From contig NZ_LN609302.1 of the NCBI RefSeq assembly GCF_001499675.1, positions 342,896-406,895 of the forward strand: a stretch of 64,000 nt of DNA, given 5' to 3'. Position 1 is the first letter of the stretch, and the number at the start of each line of letters is the position of its first letter. The notes beneath the pieces are model-generated. The model saw only the letters and a program-made list of their open reading frames with translations, was not told the origin of the DNA and searched no databases. The position numbers and the translations under genes are program-made. Below, piece after piece: positions 10,714 to 21,713 of this stretch. This stretch comes from Acetobacter ghanensis (lineage in GTDB: Bacteria > Pseudomonadota > Alphaproteobacteria > Acetobacterales > Acetobacteraceae).

Positions 10714-10748
10714 TCCGCTTTATGTCCGCTTACTACCGCACCCTGCCA

Positions 10749-12674
10749 TTAGCCGGGCTGAGGGGCGGGAACCGCGCCGCCACCATCAGCCGGGTCGGAA
10801 GAAGGAACTTCTCCCGTTACCTGCGGCACGGAAGCACGGCGGTTAACCGGGCCATCTTCTGCTTCTTCCGGCCGTTCAATCGGCTGACCACGCATGATCT
10901 GGCGAATGTCCTCACCCGTCAGCGTTTCATACTCCAGCAGGGCTTCGGCCAGACGATGCAGTTCGTCCACGTGGTCATGCAGGTAATTACGGGCCTGCAC
11001 ATAGGCTTCATCAATCAGGCGTTTGACTTCCTCATCAATGTCTCGCGCCGTCTGTTCGGAGAAGTTGCGCGAAGCACCAAAGAAGCTGTTGTTCTGATCG
11101 TCATCCGCATAGGCAATCATGCCCAGCTTGTCGCTCATGCCCCATTCGGTCACCATGCTGCGGGCCACGCGGGTTGCCATTTTAATGTCCCCCATAGCGC
11201 CGTTGCAGATGTTGTCCTTCCCGTAGATCACTTCTTCCGCAACACGCCCGCCCATGGCCACAACCAGATGCGCGATGGCGTTCTTCTTGCTCATGGAAAG
11301 CCGGTCATCTTCTGGCAGACGCATGACCATACCCAACGCGCGACCACGCGGAATAATGGTCGCCTTATGGATAGGTTCGCTCTCCGGAACCAGCACGGCC
11401 GTAATGGCGTGCCCGGCCTCATGGTAAGCAGTGCGCTTTTTCTCGTCCTCACTCATCACCAGCGAGCGACGTTCCACACCCATCAGCACCTTGTCCTTGG
11501 CGTCTTCAAATTCACGCATAGACACCGTGCGGCGGCCAAGGCGCGCGGCGGACAGAGCGGCTTCGTTAACCAGATTGGCCAGATCCGCGCCAGAAAAACC
11601 GGGGGTGCCACGGGCAATAATGCGCGGGTCCACATCGGATGCCAGAGGCACCTTGCGCATATGCACCCGCAGGATTTTCTCACGCCCGCTAACGTCGGGG
11701 TTCGGCACCACAACCTGCCGGTCAAACCGGCCGGGACGCAGCAATGCGGGGTCCAGCACATCCGGGCGGTTGGTGGCGGCAATCAGGATCACACCCTCAT
11801 TGCTTTCAAAGCCATCCATTTCCACCAGCATCTGGTTCAGGGTCTGTTCGCGCTCATCGTTACCGCCGCCCATGCCTGCACCACGGTGGCGGCCAACGGC
11901 GTCGATTTCGTCAATGAAGATAATGCACGGTGCGGACTTTTTGCCCTGCTCGAACATATCCCGCACGCGGGAGGCACCAACACCGACAAACATTTCCACA
12001 AAGTCGGAACCGGAGATGGTGAAGAAGGGCACATTGGCCTCACCCGCAATGGCGCGGGCCAGCAGGGTCTTACCCGTGCCGGGCGGGCCAACCAGCAGCA
12101 CACCTTTGGGAATTTTACCGCCCAGACGCGTAAACTTCTGCGGGTCCTTGAGGAAATCCACGATTTCCTGCAACTCGCCCTTGGCTTCATCAATGCCAGC
12201 GACGTCTTCAAACGTCACGCGGCCGTGCTTTTCGGTCAGCATCTTGGCACGAGACTTGCCAAAGCCCATGGCGCGGCCACCGGCCCCCTGCATCTGGCGC
12301 ATCATAAACAGCCATGCCGCTACCAGCAGGATAATGGGCAGGGAGTTCAGGAAGTAGCGCAGCAGCGGGCTACCATCCTGCTCCAGCGGCTTGGCCACAA
12401 CCTCGACCCCTTTGCCCACCATGCGCGAGACAAGGGAGGGGTCCATGGGCGCGTAGGTCTCAAACGCTGTGCCATCGGTCAGCGTGCCGGAAATATTGTG
12501 GTTCTGCATGACAACAGACCGCACATGCCCGGAATCAATATCCGCCACGAAATCGGAATATGCCAACTGCTGGGCGGCATGCTGCGCCGTGCCCGGCTGG
12601 AACATGTTCACAAGTAACAGCAGCAGCAGGATAATGCTGACCCAAAGCGCCAGATTGCGACCTAAATTGTTCAT
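10749..12674 (-). CDS. ftsH: ATP-dependent zinc metalloprotease FtsH
   Basis: Membrane-anchored AAA+ protease that degrades unassembled membrane proteins and regulators. It has 641 aa. Two transmembrane segments lie at about 8-24 and 111-125 with a periplasmic domain between them. Walker A GPPGTGKT is at 196-203, Walker B IIFIDEID near 251-258, the second region of homology [21 protein letters not shown] near 300-320, and the zinc motif HEAGH at 418-422. The C-terminus is a Pro/Ala-rich tail. It follows tilS, as in many proteobacteria, and ends at a hairpin terminator. Confidence 0.97.
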   Translation of the reverse strand: MNNLGRNLALWVSIILLLLLLVNMFQPGTAQHAAQQLAYSDFVADIDSGHVRSVVMQNHNISGTLTDGTAFETYAPMDPSLVSRMVGKGVEVVAKPLEQDGSPLLRYFLNSLPIILLVAAWLFMMRQMQGAGGRAMGFGKSRAKMLTEKHGRVTFEDVAGIDEAKGELQEIVDFLKDPQKFTRLGGKIPKGVLLVGPPGTGKTLLARAIAGEANVPFFTISGSDFVEMFVGVGASRVRDMFEQGKKSAPCIIFIDEIDAVGRHRGAGMGGGNDEREQTLNQMLVEMDGFESNEGVILIAATNRPDVLDPALLRPGRFDRQVVVPNPDVSGREKILRVHMRKVPLASDVDPRIIARGTPGFSGADLANLVNEAALSAARLGRRTVSMREFEDAKDKVLMGVERRSLVMSEDEKKRTAYHEAGHAITAVLVPESEPIHKATIIPRGRALGMVMRLPEDDRLSMSKKNAIAHLVVAMGGRVAEEVIYGKDNICNGAMGDIKMATRVARSMVTEWGMSDKLGMIAYADDDQNNSFFGASRNFSEQTARDIDEEVKRLIDEAYVQARNYLHDHVDELHRLAEALLEYETLTGEDIRQIMRGQPIERPEEAEDGPVNRRASVPQVTGEVPSSDPADGGGAVPAPQPG

Positions 12675-12792
12675 CTTGCCCGAGTGTCCATACTTCTAGT
12701 GCGTAAAGCGCCGGAGTGTCCTGCCATCTTGCCCGGCGCCCGGGGAAAAAAGCAACCTTTGCTCTTATAAATGGGATGCCTGAACCGTTTTC

Positions 12793-14121
12793 CTAGCCCA
12801 CGGGTCCCACATAGTCCTTGTTGTGTACTTTTTTGCACCCGTACACACCCATTCCGGTTGCGGGAACAGGCGGTCTGAAATCAAAAAAAGCACCATCCCA
12901 GTCGGCTGAAAGACTCCAGCCCAGATGCGGCACGCAAACCAGTTGCCCCTGCCACCATAAGGCTGGCAGCCCCGCGCAGAACAGGGCGGGCCATCCGCCA
13001 CGGGTCTTACGAGGCAACCCATAACCTGCCGCCCCAACATATACCCCGCAACGCAACAGGGCAGAAGGGGCATGCAGCACAAAGCGGCCATCCCACACAA
13101 CGCCGGGGCTGGCCGCAACCGGAGCCGCAACCCCGGCCTGCTCCCGAATGAGAAACCACTCATCCCGCCATCTGACAAGACGGGTGCCCGCCAGAGTGGC
13201 TGCCTCCCCCTTTTTGCACACCCGCTCTACGGCAGCAGGTGCCGGAGGGTAGCGCAGCCCCCCCACCGTGCGGATGACGGCCGAAAGAACAGCCGGTTCT
13301 GGCAACGCAGCCCCCAGCCCGACCCAGCCTTGCGGATAAAACGCACAAGTCCGCGCCAAACTGGCCGCATTGGCCTTGTCCCGCTCCATACGCTGCCACC
13401 CGGCATCCATGGCAAGACACCAGAACTGTTCGGACAGCCCACCCTCATGCAGGGCAAAGCGCACACGCACACGCTCGGCTTTCATATCCAGATTAGATGG
13501 GTCATCCACCCACGCCTGCCCGGCCTTGCGTAACGTATTGCGTAAGGCTGCGCGGGAGACCCCAAGCAGAGGCCGCACAAGCCGGACATCCGGGGTGTGG
13601 CTGATCCACCCCATAGCCGCCAGACCATCCGGCCCGCTGCCTGCGTTGGATCGCATCCATGCCGTCTCGGCCTGATCATCGGCCTGATGGCCAAGCAGGA
13701 GGTCCACGCAACCTGCCTGCTGGCAGGCTTCCACCATACGGGCATAGCGGGCCGTGCGTGCACGCGCCGCTATGGCAGGACCTTTTGCCAGATCTGTTAG
13801 GGTAATCAGCCGGGCCGGCACATCCATATGGGCCAGACGTTCCAGCGTAAGCTGCGCTTCGGCTGCGGATTCTGGCCGTAATCCGTGGTCCACGACAAGA
13901 GCCAGCAAATTCCTGCGCCAGCGCCGGGCCAGCCAGGCAAGGGCCAGACTGTCCCCCCCACCGGAAACAGCAAGGGCAACAGGCGCCTGGCCCGGACTAT
14001 CCTCTACCCAGGGGCCAAGGCTTTGCAAAACCGCTGCAAACCATTCCGGCGAGACCGGCTGGTCCGAAAAAACCGGCCGATGAGCAAACAGAACCGGAAT
14101 ATTCTTACCCCCAGCAACCAA
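12793..14121 (-). CDS. tilS: tRNA(Ile)-lysidine synthase TilS
   Basis: Modifies C34 of the CAU-anticodon isoleucine tRNA to lysidine so that it reads AUA. The PP-loop ATP-pyrophosphatase motif SGGGDS is at residues 53-58, followed by VVDHGLRPES and LLGHQADDQAET, typical of the family. At 442 aa it is near the usual length. No ATG is available at the 5' end; the frame begins with TTG at 14121 just after the cpoB stop, so the exact start is uncertain. It belongs to the run pal-cpoB-tilS-ftsH. Confidence 0.92.
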   Translation of the reverse strand: MVAGGKNIPVLFAHRPVFSDQPVSPEWFAAVLQSLGPWVEDSPGQAPVALAVSGGGDSLALAWLARRWRRNLLALVVDHGLRPESAAEAQLTLERLAHMDVPARLITLTDLAKGPAIAARARTARYARMVEACQQAGCVDLLLGHQADDQAETAWMRSNAGSGPDGLAAMGWISHTPDVRLVRPLLGVSRAALRNTLRKAGQAWVDDPSNLDMKAERVRVRFALHEGGLSEQFWCLAMDAGWQRMERDKANAASLARTCAFYPQGWVGLGAALPEPAVLSAVIRTVGGLRYPPAPAAVERVCKKGEAATLAGTRLVRWRDEWFLIREQAGVAAPVAASPGVVWDGRFVLHAPSALLRCGVYVGAAGYGLPRKTRGGWPALFCAGLPALWWQGQLVCVPHLGWSLSADWDGAFFDFRPPVPATGMGVYGCKKVHNKDYVGPVG

Positions 14122-14127
14122 AAGGCA

Positions 14128-14982
14128 TCAGCTACAGCCGCCCTTACGCCCATAAATTTCCGCAGCATGGGCCACACGCGGTGCGGGGGAAGGAAATTCG
14201 TTGTTCAGCTTACCCAGCGCCTCACACGCAGACTTTTTGTCCCCCAACGCCAGCAGGGAGGCGGTAACGCCCAGCAGGGCATCGGGCGCCCGCGCACTTT
14301 TGGGAGACTGGCGATAGGCGTCGTAATAGGCCACGGCAGACTGGCGATACTGCTTTTGCCCAGCGAGCGACTGCGCCAGAAGGAACTGGGCATCCACGCG
14401 GAACGCCCCCTTGGCACTTTTAAGCGCTGCCTCTGCATTGTCATGCGCGGTGTCATAATCACGCTTCTGCAGAGCGGCTTTACCTGCACTCAACAAGGCA
14501 TCCGGCGTTGTGGGGCGTGCTGCTGCCGTATCTGCCGCTGCTGCTGCGGGGGCAGCAGCCCCTGCACCAGCCGCACCGGCCTGTGCTGCAAACTGGCTAT
14601 CCGCCATCTGCTTGGACAGGGCTGCCGTTTTTTGCTGCAAATCGTTAGTCAGCTGGTCAATTTCGCCACGCATGTCGCGCTGCTGCTGTTCCAGCGTGTT
14701 CACCCGGTCCAGCAACTGGGACACAAGGTCCCCATTGGCAGAGGACGAGGAGGACGGCGTGGCGGATGGAGGCGGCAGCGCTCCCCCGTCTGCCTGAGAC
14801 GCCTGCATCTGGCTCATGCTCTGTTTGAGCGCCAGAATCTGGTTTTGCAGGGCAATGCCTTCCCGGCTTGTAACGTCCTGTGCGTGACCGACCGGGCTAG
14901 CGGTGCCCATAAGCACCGCGGCCAGCCCCGAAAGCACCAGACCATGGCGGACAACGCGTACTGCTTGAATCCGGGACTTCAT
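14128..14982 (-). CDS. cpoB: Tol-Pal system protein CpoB (YbgF)
   Basis: Periplasmic protein that couples outer-membrane constriction by Tol-Pal to peptidoglycan synthesis. The start at 14982 (MKSRIQAVRVV) is chosen because GGTGAGG lies just upstream and a Sec signal peptide ending near GHAQ begins there; longer in-frame starts would add residues before the signal. The 284-aa protein has an N-terminal coiled coil with Gln repeats (LEQQQRDMRGEIDQL), an Ala-rich linker, and TPR-like repeats in the second half (DYDTAHDNAEAALK, QYRQSAVAYYDAYRQSPKS). It follows pal, the standard order. Confidence 0.9.
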   Translation of the reverse strand: MKSRIQAVRVVRHGLVLSGLAAVLMGTASPVGHAQDVTSREGIALQNQILALKQSMSQMQASQADGGALPPPSATPSSSSSANGDLVSQLLDRVNTLEQQQRDMRGEIDQLTNDLQQKTAALSKQMADSQFAAQAGAAGAGAAAPAAAAADTAAARPTTPDALLSAGKAALQKRDYDTAHDNAEAALKSAKGAFRVDAQFLLAQSLAGQKQYRQSAVAYYDAYRQSPKSARAPDALLGVTASLLALGDKKSACEALGKLNNEFPSPAPRVAHAAEIYGRKGGCS

Positions 14983-15058
14983 TAGAACCTCACCCCATCC
15001 ATAAAAGACGGGCAAGAATTCCATCATTCCTTCCCGCAAAACAAGACACGAAATACAA

Positions 15059-15089
15059 AACAGGCCGGGCTTTTTGGGCCCGGCCTGTT
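15059..15089 (-). terminator. Rho-independent terminator after pal
   Basis: A perfect 12-bp GC-rich stem (AACAGGCCGGGC with GCCCGGCCTGTT) with a 7-nt loop is followed on the minus strand by TTGTATTTC. It separates pal from cpoB, suggesting that cpoB is partly expressed from its own start. Confidence 0.75.
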
Positions 15090-15127
15090 CCGCTTGATCA
15101 GTCAGATTTCAGAAAAGTCTGAAAACC

Positions 15128-15601
15128 TTACTTCACAGCCGTAATGGCGTTACGGTTCTGAGCCCAAGCTTCTTCGTTGTCACCCAGAGCCGTGGGACGG
15201 TCTTTGCCGTAAGAGATGGTGGAAATACGCGAAGAGGTCACACCTTTGGCCACCAGGTAGTCGCGTGCAGCGTTTGCACGGCGCTGACCCAGAGCAATGT
15301 TATATTCTTCGGTGCCGCGGTCATCGCAGTTGCCTGCAACTTCAACGTTCACCTGCGGATACTTGGCCAGCCAGTCGGCCTGCTTCTGCAGGGTTGCCTT
15401 GGCGTCTTCGCTCAGGCCGCTCTTGTTCAGGTCGTAAAATACGCGGTCCCCTACGTTGGCGACCAAGTCAGCTTCGCTGCCCGGCACCGGGCCAGACGGC
15501 TGAACAGCCGCGCCGGTGGAAGCACCTGTGTTTGCATTTTCGTGCGCACAGGCTGACAGAAGAGCAACCATACCAAGCGCAGCAACAACTTTCAGTCTCA
15601 T
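15128..15601 (-). CDS. pal: Peptidoglycan-associated lipoprotein Pal
   Basis: Outer-membrane lipoprotein that anchors the membrane to peptidoglycan and binds TolB. The protein has 157 aa. A lipoprotein signal ends in the lipobox LLSAC with the lipidated Cys at residue 18. The OmpA-like domain contains VEVAGNCDDRGTEEYNIALGQRRA, with the peptidoglycan-binding Asp and Arg in place. AGGA lies nine bases before the ATG. It is the last gene before a strong terminator in the tolQ-tolR-tolA-tolB-pal run. Confidence 0.96.
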   Translation of the reverse strand: MRLKVVAALGMVALLSACAHENANTGASTGAAVQPSGPVPGSEADLVANVGDRVFYDLNKSGLSEDAKATLQKQADWLAKYPQVNVEVAGNCDDRGTEEYNIALGQRRANAARDYLVAKGVTSSRISTISYGKDRPTALGDNEEAWAQNRNAITAVK

Positions 15602-15919
15602 GTGTCGGATCCTGAGAATTAGCCATAGGGCTATTCGGAGAAAAGAAGTTAATAACCTTGTATCCCCGCGTATTCTTCTGCTCCCCTCCGAACCCTTCGA
15701 AGAGCCGACGAATTTTGGAGACCATTTCGCCGTAAGCCATAGCTTTAGCGACCGGTCAAGCGTGTTCTCTGTTTCTCATATCAGCCATACCTTGACTGAT
15801 ACCCAAACAACACACTCCAGCCTTACGCACACTAGGCCCATTTTGCGAAATTATAAAGAAAATTACGGCGAAATTATGAAAACTTCTCCCGCCCAAACAC
15901 TGGGCGGGAGAATAATCCA

Positions 15920-17284
15920 TCACCCATTCAGGGGGGACCATGCCGGGTCAGATGCCCCTTCCGGCGTAGGCAGAACACGGTCATTGAAGCCCGTAATATC
16001 AACCATGCCGATGGTGGAGCTAAACCCGCTCCCACCCGCGCCGGCGCGGCTCTGGCGGCAATAGGCCAGCACACGCCCGTTGGGGCAGAAGCTCGGACTT
16101 TCCACCGTAAAGCCTTCGGTCATAATCCGCTCACCAGACCCATCAGGCTGCATAACCCCAAGCGAGAACATACCCCCTGCAATACGGGTAAAGGCAATCA
16201 GATCCCCACGGGGGGACCATACGGGTGAACCGTAGGTGCCCTGACCGTAGGAGATACGCTGCGCGGTCCCACCACCAGCAGGCATGATGTAAAGCTGCGG
16301 GCTGCCGCCTCGGTCTGAGTTGAACACGATCTTGGAGCTATCCGGGCTGTAACACGGGCTAGTGTCAATCGCGCCCGAGGCCGTCAGCTGCCTGCGCGCG
16401 CCCGAGGCCAGATCGACCGAATACAGGTCAGACCCACCATTGCGGGTAACAGACAACAGGACCGAACGCCCATCGGGAGAAAAGCGCGGGGCGAACGAAA
16501 TGCCTTGGAAATCCCCCAGAATCTGCTGCCGACCGGTATTGAGGTCAAACAGATACACCCGTGGCCGGTTATTGGCGTAGGACATAAAGGCGATCTGGTC
16601 CTTGGCAGGGCTGAAGCGCGGCGTCAGCGTCAGCCAATTCCCTGCCGTCAGCATACGGGCATTGGCACCGTCCTGATCCATGATGGCCAGCCGTGTGCGC
16701 TGGTGCCCACGCGGCCCGGAACGGGAGATAAAGGCGATACGGGTATCAAAATACCCTTTCTCACCCAGCATCCGTTCGTAAATCACGTCCCCTACAATAT
16801 GGGCGATACGCCGCCAGTTGGCAGCGGACGTGGTATAGGCCGTGCCCTGAATCTGCTGCTGGGTCAGCACATCCCACAGGCGGATTTCCACCCGCACGGA
16901 CGCGCCGCTTCCTGCAACGCTGCCAGTAACCTGCGCATGGGCCCCAAGCCCCTTGGCCGTGGCAAAGTCCGGCTTGGCCGCAGTGGACGCACCGGGAATG
17001 ACCTTAAACAGACCAGTGTTGTTGAGGTCGTTGGTCAGCACCTCCGCCATTTGCTGCCCAAGCCCCCCACCAAAATCGGGGATGATAATGGGAATGGGGG
17101 CCGTACGGGCCTGGTCAACCGTAATTTCCGCCTCTGGCGCGGCAGAAGCAGCAAAGGCGGCCAGCGGCGTGGCCATAATGCCCCCTGCGGCAACGCTGGC
17201 ACCAAGCAGGGTCCGGCGGCGCAGCGCGCCCACCAGAGCATCTGCGTCCTGATCAGAGATAAGAGGCCGGGTACTCATCAACAT
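15920..17284 (-). CDS. tolB: Tol-Pal system translocation protein TolB, with Tat-like signal
   Basis: Periplasmic beta-propeller protein that links Pal to the inner-membrane TolQRA motor. The start at 17284 (MLMSTRPL) is set by GGAGG seven bases upstream and gives 454 aa. The leader carries [10 protein letters not shown] followed by a hydrophobic stretch and AFAASA. This looks like a twin-arginine export signal rather than a plain Sec signal. Propeller repeats of the [24 protein letters not shown] type fill the second half. It follows tolA by 25 bp. Confidence 0.95.
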   Translation of the reverse strand: MLMSTRPLISDQDADALVGALRRRTLLGASVAAGGIMATPLAAFAASAAPEAEITVDQARTAPIPIIIPDFGGGLGQQMAEVLTNDLNNTGLFKVIPGASTAAKPDFATAKGLGAHAQVTGSVAGSGASVRVEIRLWDVLTQQQIQGTAYTTSAANWRRIAHIVGDVIYERMLGEKGYFDTRIAFISRSGPRGHQRTRLAIMDQDGANARMLTAGNWLTLTPRFSPAKDQIAFMSYANNRPRVYLFDLNTGRQQILGDFQGISFAPRFSPDGRSVLLSVTRNGGSDLYSVDLASGARRQLTASGAIDTSPCYSPDSSKIVFNSDRGGSPQLYIMPAGGGTAQRISYGQGTYGSPVWSPRGDLIAFTRIAGGMFSLGVMQPDGSGERIMTEGFTVESPSFCPNGRVLAYCRQSRAGAGGSGFSSTIGMVDITGFNDRVLPTPEGASDPAWSPLNG

Positions 17285-17309
17285 GTGTTTTCCTCCGTGT
17301 GGCCTGCTT

Positions 17310-18317
17310 TTAAGGCCTGAAGACAAATTTGAGTTGCCGGGGCTGGCCAAGCAGCTCCTCGGGAATGGGCAGTTTGGCGCATGTGGGGCTCAGCACGGCT
17401 GCCCGTGCGCGCTCCGCCAGTGCGCGGTAAGATGCATCCGCGTTCATACGGGCCTGTGTTTCCGGCGCGAACTGCACAATGCGTGCCTCGCCCGTTGCGT
17501 CCACAGTCACCACCAGATGGGCCACAAAGCTGGCGTAGTCCTTGGCTGCCGTATCTTCCGAATAGCAACGCCGGACGGATGCCCCTATGGCCTTCTGCTG
17601 CCCAACGCTCAGGCTGCCCGTAATGTTACTGCCAACAGGCGACCCACCCCCATTGGGCGCTCCCCCGGCCTGCGGGTTGGCGCGGGCTTTGGGTGCGTGT
17701 GTCTGCTTCTGGTCCGAGCGGAAGGTATCCAGCGTTTCCAGCAGCGAATGGGTGTCAGGCTCGCTCTTCTTGGCCTTGTTAGGCTGCGTAATGTGCGATG
17801 GCACCACCGTATCGGGCAGCGTATCCGTCTGCTGCGTCATGGGGGATGGCGGAGCCACACTGGGTGAGGGCTTGACCGGCGCAGGAGGGGACGGAGGCGT
17901 TTTAACGGCCTCTGGCGAGGGTTCCTCCGCCTTGGGTGGCAAGGGCACATCCGGCAGCGGCTCCGCCTCGGTCTGGGGCGGGGGTGGCACAGGCTGCGGC
18001 GGTGGAGGAGGCGGAGGAGGCTCCTCGTTCGGCACATCCTTGGGCGGTTCTGGCGTAGGGGGTGCGTCCTGCACGGCAGGGGCTGGCGGACGCGGCTCTT
18101 CCGCAGGCTTTTCCGCCTTAGCGGATGGCCCACCATCCTGCGCGTCCGATGGTTCGAACTCCATCTCCACCGTCGGCTGCGGCGGTTCTTCCGGCGGCCG
18201 CGGTGTTGGCAGAGAGATCAGCAGTGCCACCAGTGCCGCGATATGCGCCGCACCAGACACATAAAGGGACCGCCTGAGCAGGACCTGATCAGACCGGCGT
18301 GGCCGTGCCATGGGCAT
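17310..18317 (-). CDS. tolA: Cell envelope integrity protein TolA
   Basis: Inner-membrane protein that spans the periplasm and transmits TolQR energy to TolB and Pal. The 335-aa protein has one N-terminal transmembrane helix ([18 protein letters not shown]), a long Pro/Glu-rich linker including [15 protein letters not shown], and a C-terminal TolA/TonB-like domain ([35 protein letters not shown]). The linker replaces the Ala/Lys helix seen in enterobacteria, as is usual in alphaproteobacteria. GGAGAGG precedes the ATG. Confidence 0.88.
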   Translation of the reverse strand: MPMARPRRSDQVLLRRSLYVSGAAHIAALVALLISLPTPRPPEEPPQPTVEMEFEPSDAQDGGPSAKAEKPAEEPRPPAPAVQDAPPTPEPPKDVPNEEPPPPPPPPQPVPPPPQTEAEPLPDVPLPPKAEEPSPEAVKTPPSPPAPVKPSPSVAPPSPMTQQTDTLPDTVVPSHITQPNKAKKSEPDTHSLLETLDTFRSDQKQTHAPKARANPQAGGAPNGGGSPVGSNITGSLSVGQQKAIGASVRRCYSEDTAAKDYASFVAHLVVTVDATGEARIVQFAPETQARMNADASYRALAERARAAVLSPTCAKLPIPEELLGQPRQLKFVFRP

Positions 18318-18349
18318 CGTATTCGTACCTCTCCACCCGACCGGATGGC

Positions 18350-18781
<432 letters not shown>

Positions 18782-18783
18782 GC

Positions 18784-19503
18784 TCAGACCCTTTCTTCAG
18801 ACTGGCGGGAGAGAATGGCCGCAAATTCGGTGCCAAATCCTTCCAGACGGTCTTCAAACAGGTCCAGACTGTTGCTGACAACGTTGTAGGCGACATAAGC
18901 GGGAATAGCGGTCAGCAGGCCAATGGCCGTTGCAAACAGCGCTTCCGAAATACCGGGGGCCACAACGCTCAGATTGGTGTTGTGTTCAGCCGCAATGGAG
19001 CTGAAGGAGTGCATGATCCCCCACACCGTACCGAACAACCCGACAAACGGTGCCACCGGCCCCACGGTTGCCAGAAAAATCACCCAGCGGCGCAGGCGAT
19101 CCATCTCCCGCGTGATGGTAATGCCAATGGCGCGGTCCACGCGCTCCTTGACCCCGCCTCGCACCAGATCCACACCGGGAATACGGGCTGAACGCCGCCA
19201 TTCACCCATGGCAGCACCAAACACGGCGGCCATCGGGCTTACGGGTTTTGCACCATCGCTTTCGTACAGGTCATCAAGGCTGCCACCGGACCAGAACCGG
19301 TCCTCAAACCCAGAAGCCGCGCGGTTGATCCGCCGAATTGTTACAAACTTGTCGATAATAATGGCCCAGACCATGATGGAGCACAAAAGCAGCCCCAGCA
19401 TGACCAGCTTGACCACAAGCGAGGCGTTCATAAACAACGCCCAAACCGACAGGTCTCCCGCCGCGCTCACGCCGAGATTTGCCGCATCAACCGCACGATC
19501 CAA
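18784..19503 (-). CDS. tolQ: Tol-Pal proton channel subunit TolQ
   Basis: Proton channel subunit of the Tol motor, in the MotA/TolQ/ExbB family. It has three hydrophobic segments: VVKLVMLGLLLCSIMVWAI, VIFLATVGPVAPFVGLFGTVWG and ALFATAIGLLTAIPAYVAY, with the conserved polar residues in the last two. A TTG at 19503 preceded by AGGAGG at five bases is the preferred start (239 aa). A GTG seven codons earlier (19524) has no ribosome site. It follows ybgC in the ybgC-tolQRAB-pal order. Confidence 0.93.
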   Translation of the reverse strand: MDRAVDAANLGVSAAGDLSVWALFMNASLVVKLVMLGLLLCSIMVWAIIIDKFVTIRRINRAASGFEDRFWSGGSLDDLYESDGAKPVSPMAAVFGAAMGEWRRSARIPGVDLVRGGVKERVDRAIGITITREMDRLRRWVIFLATVGPVAPFVGLFGTVWGIMHSFSSIAAEHNTNLSVVAPGISEALFATAIGLLTAIPAYVAYNVVSNSLDLFEDRLEGFGTEFAAILSRQSEERV

Positions 19504-19621
19504 TAATGCCTCCTGCCTCTGCACCCGTTGCGGGCCACCAGTCTCCGACTCGGGCGAGATTCCTCACGGCCCAACACTGCTGCTTCTTACTGTTTTCCGT
19601 AAAAAAGCAGAAGAGGCGCTT

Positions 19622-20035
19622 TTAGTCCTTTGGTGCCAACCGGGTCAGAAGATCATGCCATAAAGGCGGAAATCGGGCAGGACGCCCATCTGCTGCACGC
19701 ACACATGCCAGCCCTACGTCCACCTCAGCCGAAACATCGTCCCCACGAGTTATAATCTGTTCCAGCCGGCAGCTTGCGGCCCGCAGGGATGTCAGCCGTG
19801 TTGTTACGGTCAGCACATCATCCAGCCGCAAGGGCATGCGGTAGGTCAGTTTGGCGTCATGCACCACAAAGACCAGCCCGTAATCATGCAAAAGGCCCGA
19901 GGCAGGCATACCGCAACTGCGAATGGCCTCGGTTCTGGCCCGTTCGGCAAAGGCCAGATAGCGGGCATGGTAAACGATGCCGCCTGCATCCGTATCTTCA
20001 TAATAAACGCGAAAATCTATCGAGTGGCTGCTCAT
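19622..20035 (-). CDS. ybgC: Tol-Pal associated acyl-CoA thioesterase YbgC
   Basis: Hot-dog fold thioesterase of the 4-hydroxybenzoyl-CoA type, usually encoded with tol genes and thought to act in phospholipid metabolism. The motif [22 protein letters not shown] near residues 10-30 includes the catalytic Asp of the DAGG-VYH signature. The protein is 137 aa, the typical size. Its ATG overlaps the ruvB stop (ATGA), linking the ruv and tol clusters. Confidence 0.93.
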   Translation of the reverse strand: MSSHSIDFRVYYEDTDAGGIVYHARYLAFAERARTEAIRSCGMPASGLLHDYGLVFVVHDAKLTYRMPLRLDDVLTVTTRLTSLRAASCRLEQIITRGDDVSAEVDVGLACVRAADGRPARFPPLWHDLLTRLAPKD

Positions 20036-21108
20036 GGAGCTTCCTCATCATCCGCCAGAAAGTCCATCTGGGGTCCGGCAGTGTTTTCAGGCCGGGGTGG
20101 GGGCGTCAAGCCTAGATGCAGCCAGCCACGCTCGCCCAGTACGCGGCCACGGCTGGTGCGCAGGACCAGCCCTTCCTGAATAAGAAAAGGTTCAATCACA
20201 TCTTCAAGAGTATCGCGCGATTCGGCCAGTGCTGCCGCCAGCGTTTCCACTCCCACCGGGCCACCGTGATGGTACTCGGCTATGCGCCGCAGGTAACGCC
20301 GGTCCATGCCATCCAGCCCCAGCGCGTCCACCTCCAGGCGGGTCAGGGCGGCATCGGCCACGTCCACCTCGACCACCTGCCCTTCGGGCACGGAAAGGGA
20401 GGCAAAGTCACGCACCCGGCGCAGCAGTCGCCCGGCAATACGGGGGGTACCACGGGAGCGGCGTGCTATTTCCATGGCACCAGCGGCAGACAGTGCAAAA
20501 CCCAGCTTTTCCGCCCCACGCGCCACAATGCGCGAGAGTTCCTCCGGCGTGTAAAACACCAGCCGGAGCGGAATACCAAAACGGTCGCGCAAAGGCGTGG
20601 CCAGAAGTCCTGCACGGGTTGTGGCGGCCACCAGCGTAAAGGGGGGCAGGTCAATCCTGACGGAACGGGCTGCCGGGCCTTCCCCAATAATCAGATCTAG
20701 CTGGAAATCCTCCATCGCAGGGTAGAGAATTTCCTCAATCGCGGGCTGGAGGCGATGGATTTCGTCAATAAACAGCACGTCACGCGGTTGCAGGTTGGTC
20801 AGGATAGCCGCCAGATCGCCCGCACGCTGGATAACCGGGCCGGATGTAGCGCGGAAGCCTACCCCCAGTTCGCGCGATACAATCTGGGCCAGTGTGGTTT
20901 TGCCCAAGCCCGGCGGGCCATGCAGCAGCACATGGTCCAGCGCCTCGCCCCTGTTCCTGGCGGCATGAATGAAAACGGACAGGTTTTCACGACTGGCCTT
21001 CTGCCCCGTAAAGTCGGACAGTGTCTGGGGCCGTAAGGCGGCCTCGCCAACATCCTCGCTCTGACGGGAGGCATCAATCTCCCGTTCAGGGGTAAATTCC
21101 GGAGTCAT
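20032..21108 (-). CDS. ruvB: Holliday junction branch migration helicase RuvB
   Basis: AAA+ motor that drives branch migration on RuvA-bound junctions. It has 358 aa. The family opener [12 protein letters not shown] is present, with Walker [13 protein letters not shown], Walker [28 protein letters not shown] and the C-terminal winged helix ending in [18 protein letters not shown]. Start and stop overlap ruvA and ybgC by ATGA, so the three are translationally coupled. Confidence 0.97.
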   Translation of the reverse strand: MTPEFTPEREIDASRQSEDVGEAALRPQTLSDFTGQKASRENLSVFIHAARNRGEALDHVLLHGPPGLGKTTLAQIVSRELGVGFRATSGPVIQRAGDLAAILTNLQPRDVLFIDEIHRLQPAIEEILYPAMEDFQLDLIIGEGPAARSVRIDLPPFTLVAATTRAGLLATPLRDRFGIPLRLVFYTPEELSRIVARGAEKLGFALSAAGAMEIARRSRGTPRIAGRLLRRVRDFASLSVPEGQVVEVDVADAALTRLEVDALGLDGMDRRYLRRIAEYHHGGPVGVETLAAALAESRDTLEDVIEPFLIQEGLVLRTSRGRVLGERGWLHLGLTPPPRPENTAGPQMDFLADDEEAP

Positions 21109-21713
21109 CGCGCCAGATCCTTCAGGCTGTCACGCAGCACCGTGTCCAGCGTGGCGTCAGGCCCACTGGCTTCCATAATGCGGCGCACAACGGGGGCTGC
21201 CTCCATACGGCGGAACCCAAGCCCTGCAAGCGCCATAAGGGCGTCGGCCTCAATGCTGCCAACGGGGGTCGCCATAACCGGCACACTAAAGCCGCCCTTG
21301 CTGCCGGGCATTTTACCTGCCTTGTCACGCAGTTCGGTCAATATCCGTTCGGCAAGGCGGCCACCCACACCGGGGGCACGCATAAGGGTGGCCTTATCGG
21401 CCGTGGTCAGTGCGGCAACCAGCTCACCAGCAGAAAGGGCGGACAGAATACCCAGCGCCACCTTGGCCCCAACCCCCTGCACACCCGTAAGCAGACGAAA
21501 CCACTCCCGCTCCGCACTTTCGGAAAAACCGTAGAGCAGGATGGCATCCTCACGCACCACGGTTTCGATCAGAATCCGGGCTTTTTCAGGCGGGTTTGGC
21601 AGGGCTGCCAGAGTACGGGTGGAGGCGGCAACCAGATAGCCCACCCCGTTCACATCCACCACACAACTGCCCAGATCCACCTGAATGACCAGCCCGCATA
21701 AAAACGCAATCAT
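21105..21713 (-). CDS. ruvA: Holliday junction DNA-binding protein RuvA
   Basis: Tetrameric junction-binding protein that loads RuvB. The 202-aa protein has the N-terminal OB fold ([11 protein letters not shown]), the helix-hairpin-helix region ([39 protein letters not shown]), and a C-terminal RuvB-binding domain ([16 protein letters not shown]). It overlaps ruvC and ruvB by ATGA. Confidence 0.96.
   Translation of the reverse strand: MIAFLCGLVIQVDLGSCVVDVNGVGYLVAASTRTLAALPNPPEKARILIETVVREDAILLYGFSESAEREWFRLLTGVQGVGAKVALGILSALSAGELVAALTTADKATLMRAPGVGGRLAERILTELRDKAGKMPGSKGGFSVPVMATPVGSIEADALMALAGLGFRRMEAAPVVRRIMEASGPDATLDTVLRDSLKDLAR

Noticed and set aside
10722-12617. Long plus-strand open frame opposite ftsH
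   Set aside because: It is antisense to a complete, motif-rich FtsH. The His/Gly/Arg-rich product is the usual shadow of GC-rich coding sequence.
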